Assembly (NCBI GenBank): GCA_011317545.1
Contig: WUJK01000003.1
Location: 620,001-684,000 of the forward strand
Origin: Coniella vitis
Lineage: Eukaryota > Ascomycota > Sordariomycetes > Diaporthales > Schizoparmaceae
Length of the DNA stretch: 64,000 bases
Direction: 5' to 3'
Shown here: positions 11,731-24,066 of the stretch, piece after piece
Position numbering within the stretch: position 1 is the stretch's first letter
Layout of the letters: every line of letters begins with the position of its first letter
Made by a program: the position numbers and the translations under genes
The notes under the pieces: model-generated
Seen by the model: only the letters and a program-made list of their open reading frames with translations
Databases searched by the model: none
Told to the model about the DNA's origin: nothing

Positions 11731-13868
11731 TCAATCCTCGCCACCCCACCGCGACAATTCTCTAAGCGTGCCAGCCGAAGAAGTATGTCTCACCGCGAAC
11801 GGCTTCGGTGGTTTCAGGTCCTCTAATTTGGGAGTCGGCTCCTTGGATATCAGCCGTCTCCAAGTCGACATCTTGGACTGTGCTGCTGGTGGTGCCGGTG
11901 GTTTGGTCCTGACAGAAATGGTCTTCTCTAGTGAGTCCTCGCCCAAGAGCGTGATAGTATCCCATAGCGGAGGGGTTAAGGAAGTCGGCGTCCGCTCGGC
12001 CAGGGCCACAGCCTCGATCCTGAGATCTATCAATATATACTTTGATCCGCCATGCACCTGTGGCTCTGCAAAGTTGACTCGAATTCTATGATGTTTGAGC
12101 TCAACGGTTTGCCCTGATTTGCGCGGCACAAAAGTATCACGTACTTGACGCCGCAAGTGATCTTGGTCCAATTCTTGAGCCCCAGCGCGGTGTCTCGGGA
12201 GCTGCCGCACGGCATCAAAGCCCACTTTGGCACGGCCAGCAGAGCCAAAGCGTACCAATAGCCGCTCTCCATCTTCTTGTCGTTCAAAGAGGATCGCGCC
12301 GGCTACCTGGGCCCAAGGCACCTTGCCTATGCGGAAGGCTTGTGGTTTTCGGTCAGGTATCCACTGAGTCGCGCCTCTTTGTGTTGCCAGAGTTTCAGTC
12401 ACCTCTGCATCCGGTGGGACTAAAACCTCAACAGCTCTGTAGTCGGCCCTGAGAAAGGACGCCTTGCGCAGCTGGAAGACGTGACGCGGGAACAAGCCGG
12501 TAGGCTTAGTAGCTGCCTTTTGTTGTTGACGGACATATATTTGTTGGACTTGTCCAGGATGCCATGCCTGGCTGAAATTGTTGGCGCGCACTCGAGCATA
12601 TTGGACCTCTGATCCGGGTATTTTCTCCAAGAAAATGGCGAGGAAGCAGTGGTCTTCGTAGTCTGGTGGCACTGGACAGTCAAGTACAGCGCAGTAAATG
12701 CCTTTCTGGCCTGGTAATTCTGTTAATGGCAGCTCCAACTGGAGGCCACGATTGGTCATCTGGTATGGCGGACGACACTGCCAATCTTGGTAGGGCACAA
12801 TGCGACTCGAGTCGCGAAAGAAGAGAGGTGACCTTGCAAGGAGGCCATATTTCGCGTCTGCGTTTGCGCTGTCGTCTCGCCAGGCAAACAGGCTTTGATC
12901 GTCCGATGAAGCCATAATCTCTTCTTGCAGGCGCAGAAATGCTTTCTCGGCGCCTTCCCCGTATAGCATGGGCATATGTACGTCAAACAGTCCCATCAGG
13001 CAATATGCCATGTCTTCAGGACGTGAGGTGACCCTGTTCGATGCCCAAGACATGCGTTGTGCAATGCTAGCGTTTCCAAGGAGTTCAGCGTCCACAAGTA
13101 TATCGATATCGATGCCTGTGATGGAGGCAATCATATCACTCAGGTCGGTCTTTTCACCAATGTTGCGCCATCCTGCAATGGCTCGGGCCTCGGGCAGTGG
13201 GGACGCTGGCCGGCTGGCGTGCTGTGTCCATCTGGTTCTGGCTCCGAAATTCCTTTCATGGTAGCCCAAGCCGCTAGAGGTTGGCCGTTCCTCTTTGTCT
13301 ACGAAGAAGACCACCTTGGAGGGCGCAAGGAGCTCTTGCAACGTCCATCCTCGGGTGAACCACCTGCTTCGTCGAAAGTCGGATTTTGAGAGTTTCAAAC
13401 ACACGTTCGATGGCACATCGCTCAAACTGGGGATCATGGTCAGTACATCATGAATAATATTTTAAGCAGTGTTGAACAGCAAGTTCGAGCCGCCCAGCAT
13501 TGGCCAGAAGAATTCAGAAATGCTTACTAGGCATAGCAAACGCCCGAGTCCCGGTACCATGCATACATGGAGTTAATGGCCTCGGATAATTCACTGCTGC
13601 TTGATTTGTCGATGCAACATGTGTCAATCCATACCCAGTCGTATCGGTCACACAGCGCCTGGGCACAAGTGAGCTCAACCTTTTTCCACGAACGCTTGAG
13701 GCGCGCAGTGGGCAACAGGGCTCTGACGTTGCCCTCTGGTTGAAAGTCAGAGAAAAGCACCTCATTGTCGGCGCTAGAGTCCCATGTGTGCGAGAGTATA
13801 GCATATTCTGGGACTTCTTCAGGCAGGAAGACTCTCAGGTGTTTCGTTGTGGCGTTTAGTAGCCACAT
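11731..13868 (-). CDS. HET-domain protein (heterokaryon incompatibility type)
   Basis: Protein with an N-terminal HET domain, the module that triggers death of fused cells between incompatible fungal strains; whether this copy acts in incompatibility is unknown. Two exons, 13528-13868 and 11731-13426, with a 101-nt intron (13427-13527) that restores CYA|YLSDV. The product is about 678 aa. HET motifs seen: YAILSHTW (22-29), WVWIDTCCID (78-87), NSMYAWYRDSGVCYAYLSDV (99-118) and WFTRGWTLQELLAP (136-149), followed by the common MLYGEGAEKAFLRLQEEIM segment. No NACHT, WD40 or ankyrin repeats were recognised in the C-terminal 400 residues. The start chosen is MWLLNATT, typical of the family; an in-frame ATG lies one codon upstream. 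No lesion was seen. Confidence 0.9.
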
Positions 13869-16330
13869 CATGGGGAGGAAGTATTTGTTTCTGTGGTCGA
13901 GCTCGAAATGGGTTGCCCTTTCAGTCTGGTGGTTCCACAAGGGCTTGGAATGCGCGAGTATGGCTTGCAACGTCCCAGGAAACACACTGATAGGTCCACT
14001 GCAACATTATTTGGTTGGCGAGTTCACGTAGTGGCGAGTATCGTCAAGAGTCTTGCGTCTTGGCCACCCCGTGGTATATATCGAGAAGCTGGTGAGTTCT
14101 AGGCCCCTTGATCTGATCCTTTGCCCGGGGTGCCGGCCCCTCGGGTCAAATTGCTTGCACAATGGGCTGTTATACGCTGCACTGGGCTGATCAGCGAGCC
14201 GGGGGGGGACCTCCTGAGGCCATACATGGTACACTGGCTGGTGAACTTGTGACAGGGGATCAGCCCAAAGAAAGCGCATTTTTTATCACTTTCCCAGTCT
14301 GTTCCGTGCAGATTGGCCATCTTCCCGTCGCGAAGCTCTCGCTAATCTCCCAACAGAAGCAATATAACGTATCCGGGTGGGCCGGGCTCAATTCGGTGGA
14401 GGATGCGAGCCAGTGCGAGGCTGAAATCGCCAGGGCCATGCGGACGCGAGACGAAGGCGGAACCGGGATGTTATCTGATATGGTTCGGTGTCATTGGCTC
14501 AATATCGAAATGATCCATGGCTGTATTTTCTTGTGGGTTTGGGCATACTTTTGATACTGTACACGCCATGTAGTCCTGGGAATGCTGCAAGAGAGCTATA
14601 TGCTATACATAGTATGCGCTGTTAGAGTGCGAGTCGGGGGTGATGACATTCACGATTCAGCGTCGAGGCTGGAGCGTAACAAGGCTAACTGTAAATTTGA
14701 GATCATGCTCCTCTAGACTCGGTCACACTTGGTGTTGAGGTGGCCGGTAGTCTTTTGCACGCCCACAGACCACGCTAGCCGGCTTGCCAGGTTTGGGCGC
14801 CTACTCTAGCTCTAGTGGCCGTTCGGTTTGTCAATGCACAAACCAGATGTGCTGAATAGAAGCTTATATCAACAACAACCTTGCTTGAACAAGGTAACCG
14901 CTACTCACAACGACTGTCTCGGCGCCACTGAATGGCAGGTGCCACAGCACGCTAGTTCAGCGATAGTCAGACGCACTCGATGCTTGAGGGCAGTCTGCGT
15001 CTTCGGGCAACAATAAACAACAACCCTGTGTGTTTGTATCATCGACGGTCGGCTGACAAGCTTCGGCAAGCAGCTCGCTTTCACAGGCGATTCCGGATAT
15101 CACTCCTTGGATGGCGACATGCCCGCCCATGCGACGACACAAATGGCTCAGCAACGAAATCCTACCCTCCCTAGTACCTGATTGGTGGTAATGAAGTAGC
15201 AACCGACCGTGTTGAAAGAAATCATCTTGGCCATTCTCCACTCTCAATTTGTCAAAGCGTACACTATGCCAGATCGGGTTGTAGGAGTGGCCGCTAGGAT
15301 CAAACATCGAAGCCCGGCAATGCCAGCTCTAAGATGTGCGCACAACCGAGAAATCGGTCGAATGGGTGTTAGACGACTCGATCAAAGTCACAAGTCCGCC
15401 ATCCTGGTGCTTACCTAGGTATTGTCTGTACTATGTATGCTGCAGTTACCGGTGGACAGGAACCGATCTATACCACACCACAGCACTCGCCTTAAGTGGT
15501 TTTCATCGTTTGGACACTCCAAATTCTGGTGAACAGAAGCGTGTACATAGTGACCACCAGCACATTCTCGTGAGGATTTGCTTCCAGGTTAATATGTCCT
15601 CGGCCCCTACACTGATCGACCGGTTTTATTCCGCACCCAACCTTATTTGATATTAGACCCCTTTCCGACTGCTTGGTACGCATCTGTCTGGCATACAACT
15701 GGAAACAGTCAGAAACTGAAAAAGATGGCCTATATTAGGCAGTCTCAATCATGGAGATGGAATCAAGAATGTGAGCTCCGGTGGTTTGTAGGCTTTGGCT
15801 CCAGGCTGCACTGCCAGGAGGAAGCCGCCGCGGCGTGTTAGTATTCTAACTGTCTCAGCTTACACAAACTGATTTATCATCTCGCGACGGTTTTGGACCA
15901 CAGAAAAAGAAACATAAAACGAGTTCACTTATTCAACGTATACGCCAAATCCGAATTTTGGGTGATCTACGACTTACAGAGTACCTAAGTACTTATGCAT
16001 GTATCGGTGTACAGGGTTCTACTTGTGAAAATGCGCACCGAATTCCCGATATAATTGTTTTGACGCATATCGATAAACCTGAAGGACAGGGCCCCCTGTC
16101 TAAAGTACGTCGCGACACGCAACTCCACGTAACTTCATTCATGATGGCCACTCGGCGGTCCAACCTGGAATATCCCTTGCGGGCTCCGTATCGATCCTAT
16201 CGCACCAAGACAGCCAAGGGAGCAGCTCTTCTTTCCAAGGCACCTTATGCAGCAATGAAAGAGGCGCCTCCGTTGAATGTAGAGAACCTCATGTTCTCGG
16301 CTGTTCAATTCTCCCACAGCAACGCGGAAT
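13869..16330. promoter_or_regulatory. Divergent intergenic region HET gene / DOP1
   Basis: About 2.5 kb between divergent genes, so it should contain both promoters. ACATAGTA/TACTATGT copies lie at 14607-14614 and 15429-15436, and a CCTAGGTA palindrome lies near 15414. The open frame at 14162-14554 has no recognisable family signature and was left out. Confidence 0.35.
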
Positions 16331-19300
16331 ATGTCCCTTGAACCAGGCCCACAGAGGCCGACCTCTCCAGAGAGTTCCGGCCGGAACACTCCTAATTCTG
16401 TCCGGCAATGGAGGAACCAGCTGGGGGCTGGTGAGTGCTATCCTGTCCGCGGTTTCTTCTCTTTGACGCTGACAGCTCGATACTTTGTGCAGTGGATGAT
16501 GCGCCGACTCGAGATAAAGCCTACCGTAAATATGCCCTGGGCGTCGAACGAGCCCTTGCACTCTTCGAAACAGCCCTGCAGGAATGGGCCGACTATATTT
16601 CCTTTCTAAATAGACTGCTCAAGGTCTGCCTGCTCCGTACTCCAGAACCCATTGGAGCTGTACGTTGAAATGCTCACATATTTGCCTTTCTCAGGCGCTA
16701 CAAGCTCGTAACCAAAACATACAAGCGATTCCCGCCAAGGCACTCGTTGCCAAACGACTCTCCCAATGCCTCAATCCGTCCTTGCCATCAGGCGTACACC
16801 AGAAGACGCTTGAAGTATACAACTATATCTTCACGGTCATTGGCAAAGATGGTCTCTCTCGCGATCTGCCACTCTATCTTCCTGGCTTGGCCCCAACTCT
16901 GTCATTTGCCTCCCTCTCCGTACGAACTCCATTCCTCGATCTCCTCGAACGGCATTTTCTTGAATTGGACCCCCGCTCTCTCCGGCCCGCCATGAAATCC
17001 ATTGTTATGGCTCTGTTGCCAGGCTTGGAGGAAGAGACAGCAGAAGATTTTGAAAGGACTCTCAAGTTGCTGGAAAGCTTCAAAGGGGCTATCAGAACAC
17101 AGAGTTCCGAAGAAATCACCCGTATACACTCCACAGGGGATGATTACTTCTGGCAATGCTTCTTCCTGGCCTCCATTACGGGCCAAAGCCGCCGCACTGG
17201 AGCGCTGTCCTATCTCAACCGCAACTTGCCTCACTTGGGACATTCGATCGCATCGCAATCACAATCAGCAGCCGAAGCGAATGCCTTAGAGAATGCAATA
17301 TCTTCCAAGCTTGCCCAATTGGTCACTACGCCCGAGCCTGGACTGCTACTGAGATGTTTCGCCGCGGGCCTGTCAGATGAACAACTCCTCATACAGCGAG
17401 GATTCTTGGATCTGCTAGTCACGCACCTTCCTCTGCATTCCGAAGTTCTGCAGAAACGGGTTAAACATGAAGACCTTGAGCTCCTTCTCAAAGCAGCTGC
17501 TGGAGTGGTGCTTCGACGTGAAATGAGTTTGAACCGCAGGTTATGGACTTGGCTTCTTGGCCCGGAGCCATCAAGTGGCGACACAGAAAGCGGCATGATG
17601 TCGCCTGCCTCTCCCTCACTGCATGCGAACGGGGCGCTTGCCACCCGGACGCGCTACTTTGAAGAGTATGGGCTCGAGCGTTTGACCAAGGCGTTACTTT
17701 GCCTTGTCAAAGACGCTCCAGAGACCAGTGCTAGCGAAAAAGCGCGCCCCTATCGCGTATGCCTGTCACTGATGGATAGATGGGAAATCGGCGGCCTTGT
17801 GGTTCCAGAGGTATTCTTACCAATTGTGGATAGCGTCAGAGATTTCAAGGGCCGAGCATCTAGCAGCGCCGAGTTCTCGGAAGTACTGCGCAGTGCCAGT
17901 ACCTTCTTTGACGGCGTGGAAAGTGGCTTGATATACGGCGAATTACTTGGTCTAATGGCACAGGCAATGGCACCAGGAGACAAGAACGCTCGCGAACGAG
18001 CAGACAAATTGGATTTGGTTCACTTTATAATCAAACATTTCAACATCAGGGAAGAAGAAATGATTACGACCCATGCCCCCTTGACAGCCCTCGGTATCCT
18101 GTGCATGGTCGAAGATGCAAAGGAGAAAGACGTGACGGCGAAGCGACCCGCAGCAGACAATGGCTTGATTGCCACGGCACTCGGTATCGCGGCCGATTTG
18201 CTCGAATTCGTACCAGACCGCGCGTTTTCCTCTACTAAGACAGCAAATTCCTTATCAGCACCGTCTACACTATCGAATGATGTGTCCGGCCTGGAGTTAC
18301 TTACGAAGATTCGAGATTTCTACATACAAGAGCAAGGCAACTTGGATGTTGCGAAGGCGCCGCTCGCCAGTCACCATGTTGCAGAGTTTTTACTGCGACG
18401 GGCTTGTAATCTCGCCTGTGAAAGCTTGGTCACGGAGCATTCAGCTTCTGATTTGACCATTAAATGCCGTATCTTGATACAACTCGTGTTGAGAACGCCT
18501 CAGAGCACGCCATTTGATTATTCGCGGCTTCTCGCAGCTCTGCACACACGAATTTCGGAGACGTCTCTGCAATTTACCACCTACTCATCCATCTTATCTC
18601 TCTCGACCCGCCTGTACTCCTCCAGTCGCATCCTATACAGCGACCTCTCGGATCTTTCAGGGCCTCTTGTTCGTCATGCCTGGTCATTTCTCTCTGCTTC
18701 AGAGCCACGCTATCATGTCGAGACCGTCCGGAGCCTCTGGCTGCTTCAAACAGTACTCACACTACAAAGTCGCGATATTGAGGCGGCGCTGTGTGCACTC
18801 ATGAGACAAGACGACATCAACGGCACTTTTTCGATTCGGCCAGCGGAATCTGGGAGGAGTTTCAGTATTCTGTGGTCCCATAGTTTACAGGACATTCCCT
18901 CGGGTCCGGACAGGCGAACGCCTAAGACACCGACTGGAGAATTACCAACCTTCCCTAGACTAGCGGGTATTGACAATTATGAGGTTATGCTGGCGCGGCC
19001 ACTTTTCCTCATGCTGGATGCACTTCTTGATGAGAAGACGCAACTGTTCATGGCCGTCAAAACTTGGCTCAACAATCTCGTCGGAATAGACAAGTAAGTT
19101 ACCACACAAGTCTTGAGTTGTTGCATTGCTAATAACCCTCCAACAAAAGAATGTTTTCCATATTTGCAGCGCAATTCATGCAGCTGCCCTTTCTGCGATC
19201 TCTATCTGGCAAGACGGATATCTTGCAGGAGCCGGAGCCATTCACTGAGGATGATGATCTCGACCTCTGCATATACTATTTAAGAACTATATCAAATGTG

Positions 19301-22269
19301 TTCAGATGGGCACCTGATGCTATATGGGGCATACTGGCAACTAAAACGGTAGCAATTGAGGACTTTCCCAGCCTCCCACAGTCAAGTAAGAACCAGTCTC
19401 TCTGCATAAATTGTGTACGTGGACTAACAGGGTTAATAGTCGAAGACGACGATACGCCCATTCAAGTCTTTCTGTTACGCGTCTGCCTCCGATGTATTTC
19501 GCGGCATCAACCTTCAGATGATCGCGAGGTTAAGGTCCGAAATACTCAACTCACACGGAGTGCTTTGCTTGTGCTACACCAGATTCTTCTGAATCCTTAT
19601 GCTGCACCACTTGCCAAGCTGCAACTTGAAGAAATATTGATCGGCCGATTGTCACAATCTCTGGAATCCCCGGATCCATATGTGCAGGTCCTCTTGCTTG
19701 ACGTGGTCTTCGCCTCGCTTAAGCTCCGAGAACTGTTGCCCGCCGACCTGCCGCCTTCACCCACGGTTGAAAAGCGAAGGCAAGGCCCCGATACGCCAGG
19801 TCACCGGATTTCGACCTCTGCGGAGAAAACATTGCAGGTGCCTCCACCGCCACCAGCTTTGCTCAAATGTTTGCAAGCCGGCCTTTCTTCGCCGAGCAGT
19901 CGACCGGTGCTAGACAGCTGGATCAGCTTCTTGACCGAGTGCCTCCCATACTATGCAGACTCTATCTTTCAAGTCCTTATCCCTCTTGTTGGAACGCTTT
20001 GTGACCAGATTGGGAGCACCTTTGCTAGTCTGGAACAAATGTTCAAGGGCAAAGAGTACGAGTGGGTGGACAAATTGAATGCGCCAGAATCAACGCTGAT
20101 CTCGTTCTTAAATGGATTAGAACACGTTTTGGCCAAGGGCCATGACAAGCTGCTGATCGAAGAGGCACGCACCCCGGTTGTCAAAGGTCAGGACCAACCT
20201 CAAGGCTTCTTTGGCAACATGGTGTCTGGCGTCTTCTCAACAGAGTCGCTCCACTCGCGCAGTGCCACGGCAAATGACCGATTGACGGTGTTATTGGCCT
20301 TCCAAGACGCTGTCAGGATTTGCTTCAAGATATGGTCTTGGGGCCGCGGTAGTGATGCAGCTGCGCAGAATGCGAGCTCCATCGCATCGTTCACTTACAC
20401 ATCTCTCCGCATGCGAAATCGGGCACGAAGGCTGCTTGAACACTTGTTCGCGGCAGAGACGCTCGAGTGTCTCGAGACGGTTATAGATATATGGAGAAAG
20501 TCCTTGGACGATCCTCGGTCATCGTCATACTTGGAGGTCTTCAACCTGCTTCCAGCTCTCGATGGATCGCGTCCCAAACATACTATACCCGCAATCTTCA
20601 ACTCAATCTATAGTCGCACCAACCCCGGCGCTCTAGACCCTACCAGAAAATCTAATTTGACAGTTGAGTTGCAAGATACAGACATTGTCATATTCTTGGT
20701 GGACTATGCAAAGTCCCTCGAAGACGATGCAATGGACGAGATCTGGCAAGACTGCATCACCTTCCTGAAGGACTTATTGACGAATCCGTTCCCCCACAGG
20801 CAGACTTTGCCCAGTCTGTTAGAATTCGCCGCTATTTTGGGAGAAAAGGTCGACAACACAAACTTTGGAGAGCAGCGCAAGATGCGTAGGGAACTTGGTG
20901 TAAGTATTGACCGCCTCTAATCGTGAAGATACGTGCACAAGACTGACAGAACATGAAGGATCTCTTCCTCCGCTTACTCACAGCTCTATTCACAACGCGG
21001 CCGGTCTCATCCACAGATGGTATGATTAGCTCGTCCGAGAAGCCAAAGCAATCAGAAACCGCGAGCCAGATGCGAAGCAGGAGTCCTCAGGAACGAGCAG
21101 ACGACACTGTGGGCATACTATCAACTATTGTACCCAACCTTCCCAAGATCCTGGTCGAGAACGACCGGGTACTGTCAGCTGCGACGTCTATCTCGACGAG
21201 TGTGGTCGGGCCAGCTTTACGTGCAAAGGCCTTTCCTGACACCTTCTCCAAGAGCACGTTAGTCCTACTACAGGAACTTTCCAGGCTACCCGGAAACCAG
21301 AAGACATGGAAGAAAGATGTTTCCGATGCGTTCAACGATGCTCGGTTCTTTGGGTCCAGCATGACTCTGGTGCAGAACGACTGGTTACCATTGTTAAGGC
21401 AATGGACGATTACGGATAAAGATCGACTGCCGGAGCTGTTGAGCAGGATCGCTGCGCCAACCACCGCTGGCATAGTTTTCGGTGTGGGTGCCACATCTGC
21501 AAGGCTTGAAGCTGACCGAAAGACCCAACTCACCCTTCGCCGCATAGCGACATTGATTCTTGCTACAGCGGAAGACACATTTGTCACGGAACTGCCGAGC
21601 ATCCTAGACAAGCTCATTGAATTATTGGGGGCAACTGCAACTTCGTCTCCCTCATCTACGACCCGCGCCGAGCTTTTCATGGTTGTCCGTGCCTTGACAC
21701 TGAAGACTACGGCCATTCACATGGCCCCCATATGGCCGGTGATCAACGCCGAATTGCACGCTGCCATATCATCCGTGGCGACGTCTGATCCAGGCTCCAC
21801 CACGGAGACGTACAACAACTTCTCCATCCTACAGGCGTGCAAGCTCCTAGACTTGCTAGTTTGTGTCGCCCCAGATGATTTCCAGCTACACGAGTGGCTT
21901 TTCGTGACGGACACTATTGATGCCGTGTACCGTCCGACCGACTACCAGCCGGTGGCGCTTGTGGATGAGCTGTCTGAGGAGCTGGGGACGAGCACAGCGG
22001 GGCCGAGCCCTTCGGTCGAGGCGACGGCTTTTCTAGCAGCACAAAGCTCTGGCAGAAGACCGCTCCTCGGAGAAGGAGGAATAAGGGATGTTGTGAATAT
22101 GGAGAGTCGGGAGGAGTTGGTGGCCAAGGTGTTGAGACCCTTCTTTGGTCAGCTCAGCATCTTTGCGTTCGAGTCGACGTATGCGATGGGTCCTCTAGAT
22201 CGCGAGGCTTGTCTGCAGAGGTTGCTCAAGGACCTGTTTGACGAGACGAGTATTGTTAGACAGTTGTGA
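16331..22269 (+). CDS. DOP1: DOP1 / Dopey family protein
   Basis: Very large helical protein of the Dopey family, which with Mon2 and a Neo1-type flippase acts in endosome-Golgi traffic and, in moulds, in hyphal shape. Six exons: 16331-16430, 16493-16623, 16695-19093, 19150-19385, 19440-20899 and 20950-22269; all phases close and give about 1881 aa. The diagnostic N-terminal block is YRKYALGVERAL...EWADYISFLNRLLKALQ...IPAKALVAKRLSQCLNPSLP, followed by GVHQKTLEVYNYIF and DGLSRDLPLYLPGL. The intron at 19386-19439 is inferred: it is 54 nt, a multiple of three, with GTAAGA, a CTAAC branch and TAG, so the frame is open even if it is retained. The second intron has a weak donor (AAG|GTCTGC). It ends 122 bp from the convergent TGS1 stop. 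Confidence 0.92.
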
Positions 22270-22391
22270 TCGGCTGTGATTTTCAATGGACCATTATAGC
22301 TAGCATTAGAGCTCCAAGAGCAATTAATAACATACAAGTAATACACATTGTCCAAGGTATTCTCATGAGATTTGGTATGCATCTCGACGCA

Positions 22392-23488
22392 TCAGGCTGC
22401 TTTTTGAGGGCTGCCATGGTTCTCCTCTGCCGGGTAGTAGGCCACCAAACCCTTGCTGACGCCTCTAACACAGTACTGTACTACGTCGAGCTGCTCTTGT
22501 GCGTCATCTGGCATCAACTGCGCCAATTGCTTAAGATCACCGTTGCGCGGGAGGAACAGCGCATGCGCCAAGGGCGCACACATGGCATGCAAGTCAGTGA
22601 CGCCAAAGGGCTCCATAGCATCGAGGTCAAGCACTTCAGCACCCTTGTAGACGGGGCCGCCCCACGGCGGGCTGGCAAAGAGCTGGATGTTGCGGCAGAG
22701 GTCAGCCAAGTGTAACGGCAATGTGCGTGGCGAGAACTTGAAGCGGCGCTTGTCGTCTGGTTTTGGGTTCGGCCAGGGCTGCTTGCGCCAGACCTGTAGG
22801 CTCGGGTCGAGTGTCCAGGGAAAGTTCTTGAGGCGGTGGACAAAGTCGGCGCAGTCTCCGTGGATCCAGGTGATGCGGTCGGCGACGCCGTAGACGCCGG
22901 CGTTGTGCTGGGCGCAGGCGAGCGTGGCGGCGTCGATTTCGATGCCGATGACGACGTCCCAGTGGCCGGACTGCGCAAAGGCGATGGTGTTCCCGCCTGC
23001 GCCGGCAAAGAGGTCGACGATGATACGTGGGGGGTGTTGGTCATGCTCTTCATTTTTACGAGCGAGCTCGGCGGCGATTTCGCTGGTTGGGTGTCAGCTC
23101 AAGAGAGACACTGGTAAGGAGTTATTGAGAGACAAGTAAATGTCTTCTGGGAAAAGATGGAATGTGTATGAGTGAGAACAGACATACTGTGCTATAGGCT
23201 CAGGAGTAACTCCATACCACGCTTTATCAGTCAAGTAGATATCGTAATCGTAGAGCTGAAACAGGTCTTTACGCTGCCACCAGTATCTGGCCGTTTCTCG
23301 CGGGTTAGATTCGCAAACAAGACGAGAAGTTGGAAACGGAATTAACATGTTGGCGACTGTACGTGCTTCTTTATCTCCTCGGGCATTTCTGACGAGTCCT
23401 CATAGTGCTTGCATTCTTCTGTCCATGGAAGTGCGCCCGAAGGAATCATGATATCTTGTGGCTCTTTTCTTTGATTGTCCAAAGCCAT
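22392..23488 (-). CDS. TGS1: Trimethylguanosine synthase (TGS1)
   Basis: Class I SAM-dependent methyltransferase that turns the m7G cap of snRNAs, snoRNAs and similar RNAs into a 2,2,7-trimethylguanosine cap. Model: exons 23367-23488, 23188-23286 and 22392-23082, giving 303 aa. Seen: KKYWWQRKDLF (40-50), WYGVTPEPIAHEIA (64-77), SAM-binding motif DLFAGAGGN (97-105) and catalytic SPPWGGPVY (211-219). The second intron (23083-23187) is ordinary GT-AG. The first (23287-23366, 80 nt) fits only as GC-AG, with donor AA|GCACGT and acceptor GGCCAG; this gives PEEIKKYWWQR in frame. The nearby GT donor (CAC|GTACAG) stays in frame only with an acceptor that deletes the conserved YWWQ. The start is the first ATG of the open frame. 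The gene diverges from GRASP by 578 bp. Confidence 0.9.
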
Positions 23489-24066
23489 GCTGAATAGACG
23501 GATACTTTTAATTGTGAAATATGGTGCTTGGAGTTAGTGGCGACGAGTCAAGATACGTAGAGTTGGGCGAGATGATGCGCAATTTGGATAAGTATTTCAG
23601 TAAGACACAATATTGACCGCAGAACCTATGTATATCTTCATCTGCGATATCGTGCAATAGGAAAAGTGGATTGCGCGTCGCTGTCTTGTGTTCAAGTGTG
23701 TTGCCGTCTCGTGATGTTGAACGCGGTTGAAGGAAGCGAAAGTTGAGATTAGCAGAAGTATAGCAGTTAAAGTCATTGAAGTAACGGCAGGGATCTACGC
23801 GGTTCAGGTAGCCCCACCTCGGTACTGGCACCTGGGATGAGCGCCCCCAGTGGGGAGCCATGAGAGCTTATGCAGGTCAGGTCAGGGAAGGCTGCGAAGA
23901 GAGGTTGCAGACACGTCTCGAACACCATCCGTCCATCACCTGGGCAAGCTTCACACTTGAAAAACAGTTCTCAACCCAACTCTGTCAACCCACAACACTG
24001 CCTTTGACCTACCCAGCTACACTTCTTTGTAACTCTGTACAAAAAAAAGCGCTATAGAGCACAACC
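23489..24066. promoter_or_regulatory. Bidirectional promoter region TGS1 / GRASP
   Basis: 578 bp between divergent start codons. It ends in a pyrimidine- and CA-rich leader just before the GRASP ATG (about 23930-24066), typical of fungal 5' UTRs. No specific factor site can be assigned. Confidence 0.45.

Noticed and set aside
21087..21716. 209-codon open frame antisense to DOP1
   Set aside because: Codon shadow of the DOP1 exon; sequence is low-complexity Ser/Arg/Val without motifs.
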